From: Bryopsis sp. KO-2023
Taxonomy: Eukaryota > Chlorophyta > Ulvophyceae > Bryopsidales > Bryopsidaceae
NCBI GenBank assembly: GCA_030272585.1
Contig: BSYQ01000001.1
Span: 2,294,001-2,358,000, forward strand
DNA: 64,000 nt
Direction: 5' to 3'
The notes under the pieces are model-generated. The model saw only the letters and a list, made by a program, of their open reading frames with translations, ran no database searches and had not been told where the DNA came from. The stretch's first letter is position 1. Every line of letters begins with the position of its first letter. Below, piece after piece: positions 62,341 through 64,000 of this stretch. The position numbers and the translations under genes were made by a program.

Positions 62341-64000
62341 AAAAAAGCCAAGGCGTAAACAAAGAGTTGGTTCGAGCACCTCAAGTGGAAGATGGCAAAC
62401 TGCAACTTCTCAACAGCGTTTCTGTATGGGTTGTACTTCATGGAGCAAGTTCAATTCGACGATTGTTATCAAAGATCGGTCAAATTTGTTGGGCCTCCTT
62501 CAAGTTTTAAGGCTTCCTGTTGCTACTTTCCTTAACATGAAAATATCTGAATATTCATGGACAAAGTCTCAAGCAGTCTACTCTGGCATTCAGTTTTCAA
62601 CGGTAGCATCGTTTTTGTTCAACACCTCGTGGCAAAGTTGGCTGGGTGGGTTTTGGCGAGATCGCCGGGTTCGGAAGTGATCCTACTTTGCTGCCCAGAT
62701 CTGTTGGGTGACGTTCTGTTTAAAAAATCAAGTTCTTGTTTTTTGCAACATGATTTCAAGATGCATTCAAGTGAATATCATCCCTATCGATGTAACTCAG
62801 CCACCTCAAATTCAGAGCCGCTGGGCTTGTGGCAAACATCTTCGATATTATTCTACCGGACCACAACATGGAGTCTTGGTCATCAATACAACTGGAGCTA
62901 TGTTCTTCATTTCCTGGTCAGGTTCTTCTTGGCTCATGCAAATATGTTTTTCTGAAATGAAATGGATAGTCTTCCAACAAACACTGGGTTGTTCGTATTT
63001 CAAAAATCATTGGTGGTTATATTTCCCTGCATCAAGACTGCATGGGGAGTTCTGCATTCAAATTCAACTGAGCACGGTTTTCTCGAATAACTGCACAATC
63101 TGCCGCTTTTTTTTCGGCATTAGAAGAATCATTTCTGAGAAAGAGATGGAGGAAGCTTGTCTCAAGTTTTCTGTCAGTATTTGATTGCGAGCTTTGCAAC
63201 ACTGCAAAAGACAGATTTCATTGAATTTCGAGAAAGTCAATCACCGATTGCTGCAAGACAAGAGGTTTGCAACATCAGCAACATGGAGCTCTCATTGGAG
63301 GTTGAGTTCAAAAAGACAAGGTTCTGTAGATGCAACTTGGAATACTGCTGGCTGGTGATACTGAGCGATGATTGCTTTTGGGGTGTTGGAATGGGAGGCC
63401 GTGAAAAATGAAAAGGTGAGTTGTTTTTCGCATTTCTTCTCTTGCATCAATTCTTCTGTATAGAATTATATTTTAGAGGAACTCGTGTGTTTCGATTGGT
63501 TGCTTCCAGTGATATCCTCCTGGGCTGGTAATTGCAGAAATGTTTTTTTTTAAGAATTATCTTTCGTTTTTCTTTCCTGGGAGTGAGGTTTTGCGCACAT
63601 AGAGATATACTCCCATCCTGAAACTGTGTTGATTTTGTCTCCTGCTGGATGTAGGGCTGTTTGATTGGTCAAGAGCTGGCAGGATGTTGGCTGGCAGAGG
63701 ATTAATCAGACCTTGGGATTAAGAGTTGGACTGGACAGCCTTTGGATACCAACTGTGTGCCAATGTGGAAAAAAAAACAATTAGAATCTAGGGGGAAAAG
63801 AAACTTGACAAAAGTATTCAAAAAAAAGATATCAGAGGAGGCTAGGATGCGACATGGTGTGAGGATTCACTCCCCACTGATTAATAGGTTTAAAATAAAA
63901 CTCAAATATAAAAACAGAAATTCTAAAATCAAAACTGGGTGAAAAAAAGGAGTAGAGAGGGAGAAAAAAAAAGGGTCGTTTTTCATAGAACACAAAAAAA
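62341..64000. other. Repeat-like DNA with fragmentary frames to the window end
   Basis: Open frames of about 130-220 codons overlap here (62024-62680, 62557-62955, 62708-63184, 63157-63411), but no single frame is convincing. The frame from 62024 continues past one TGA (62678-62680) to 63184. A segment near 63364 (SDDCFWGVG) weakly resembles DDECWGIS of the inverted-repeat ORF, so this may be a decayed relative of that unit. The last 300 nt are A-rich. Confidence 0.3.

Noticed and set aside
62640-62710. Short stretch (GATCGCCGGGTTCGG) that resembles 5S rRNA or tRNA box sequence
   Set aside because: Neither the 5S internal control region order nor a cloverleaf could be completed around it.

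Overview
The window is nuclear DNA of a unicellular eukaryote. Genes are cut by many short spliceosomal introns (46 to about 460 nt, usually GT-AG). They use the standard code with all three stops, and lie on both strands, often as divergent or convergent pairs. A 15-exon PPR-SMR gene, an RsmE-type rRNA methyltransferase and a RabC/Rab18 GTPase would suit a plastid-bearing protist such as a chlorarachniophyte or similar alga. That placement is an inference; nothing in the sequence names the organism.

Layout. 1-2.1 kb: ZNG1/CobW zinc chaperone (minus, 3' end outside the window). 2.7-5.7 kb: BFR1-like coiled-coil protein (plus). 7.6-10.1 kb: class III alcohol dehydrogenase / S-(hydroxymethyl)glutathione dehydrogenase (minus). 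10.8-15.0 kb: left arm of a ~4.3 kb inverted repeat. 15.3-21.8 kb: a DIRS-order tyrosine-recombinase retrotransposon with an intact fused RT-RNase H-recombinase ORF and A1-ORF-B1-A2-B2 split direct repeats. 22.9-30.3 kb: a 14-exon gene fusing WD40 repeats to a six-helix TRP-like cation channel (plus). 30.9-32.7 kb: a ubiquitin-like-domain gene of unknown function (minus). 33.1-41.0 kb: PPR-SMR protein (minus). 42.1-43.5 kb: a small acidic Ala/Glu/Lys-rich protein (plus). 44.9-49.3 kb: right arm of the inverted repeat. 50.6-52.1 kb: Rab18/RabC (minus). 52.7-54.7 kb: FolD-type methylenetetrahydrofolate dehydrogenase/cyclohydrolase (minus). 55.0-56.1 kb: NUS1, the cis-prenyltransferase partner (plus). 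56.2-57.2 kb: RsmE-like 16S rRNA methyltransferase (minus). 57.6-60.0 kb: WDR5-like WD40 protein (plus). 60-64 kb: repeat-rich DNA without a confident gene.

The genes are housekeeping functions that do not form one pathway: zinc delivery, formaldehyde and one-carbon metabolism (ADH class III and FolD), vesicle traffic (Rab18), dolichol synthesis (NUS1), organellar RNA work (PPR-SMR, RsmE) and chromatin (WDR5). Most spliced models below were joined by hand. They keep phase across every junction and give family-typical lengths (ADH 376 aa, Rab18 205 aa, RsmE 260 aa, WDR5-like 357 aa). Four of them need a GC-AG intron.

The accessory part is the ~30 kb interval framed by the two inverted arms, which holds the retrotransposon, the channel and the PPR gene. 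The main points for follow-up are the split-repeat retroelement, the inverted arms with a near-identical core, the WD40-channel fusion, and the recurrent GC-AG introns.
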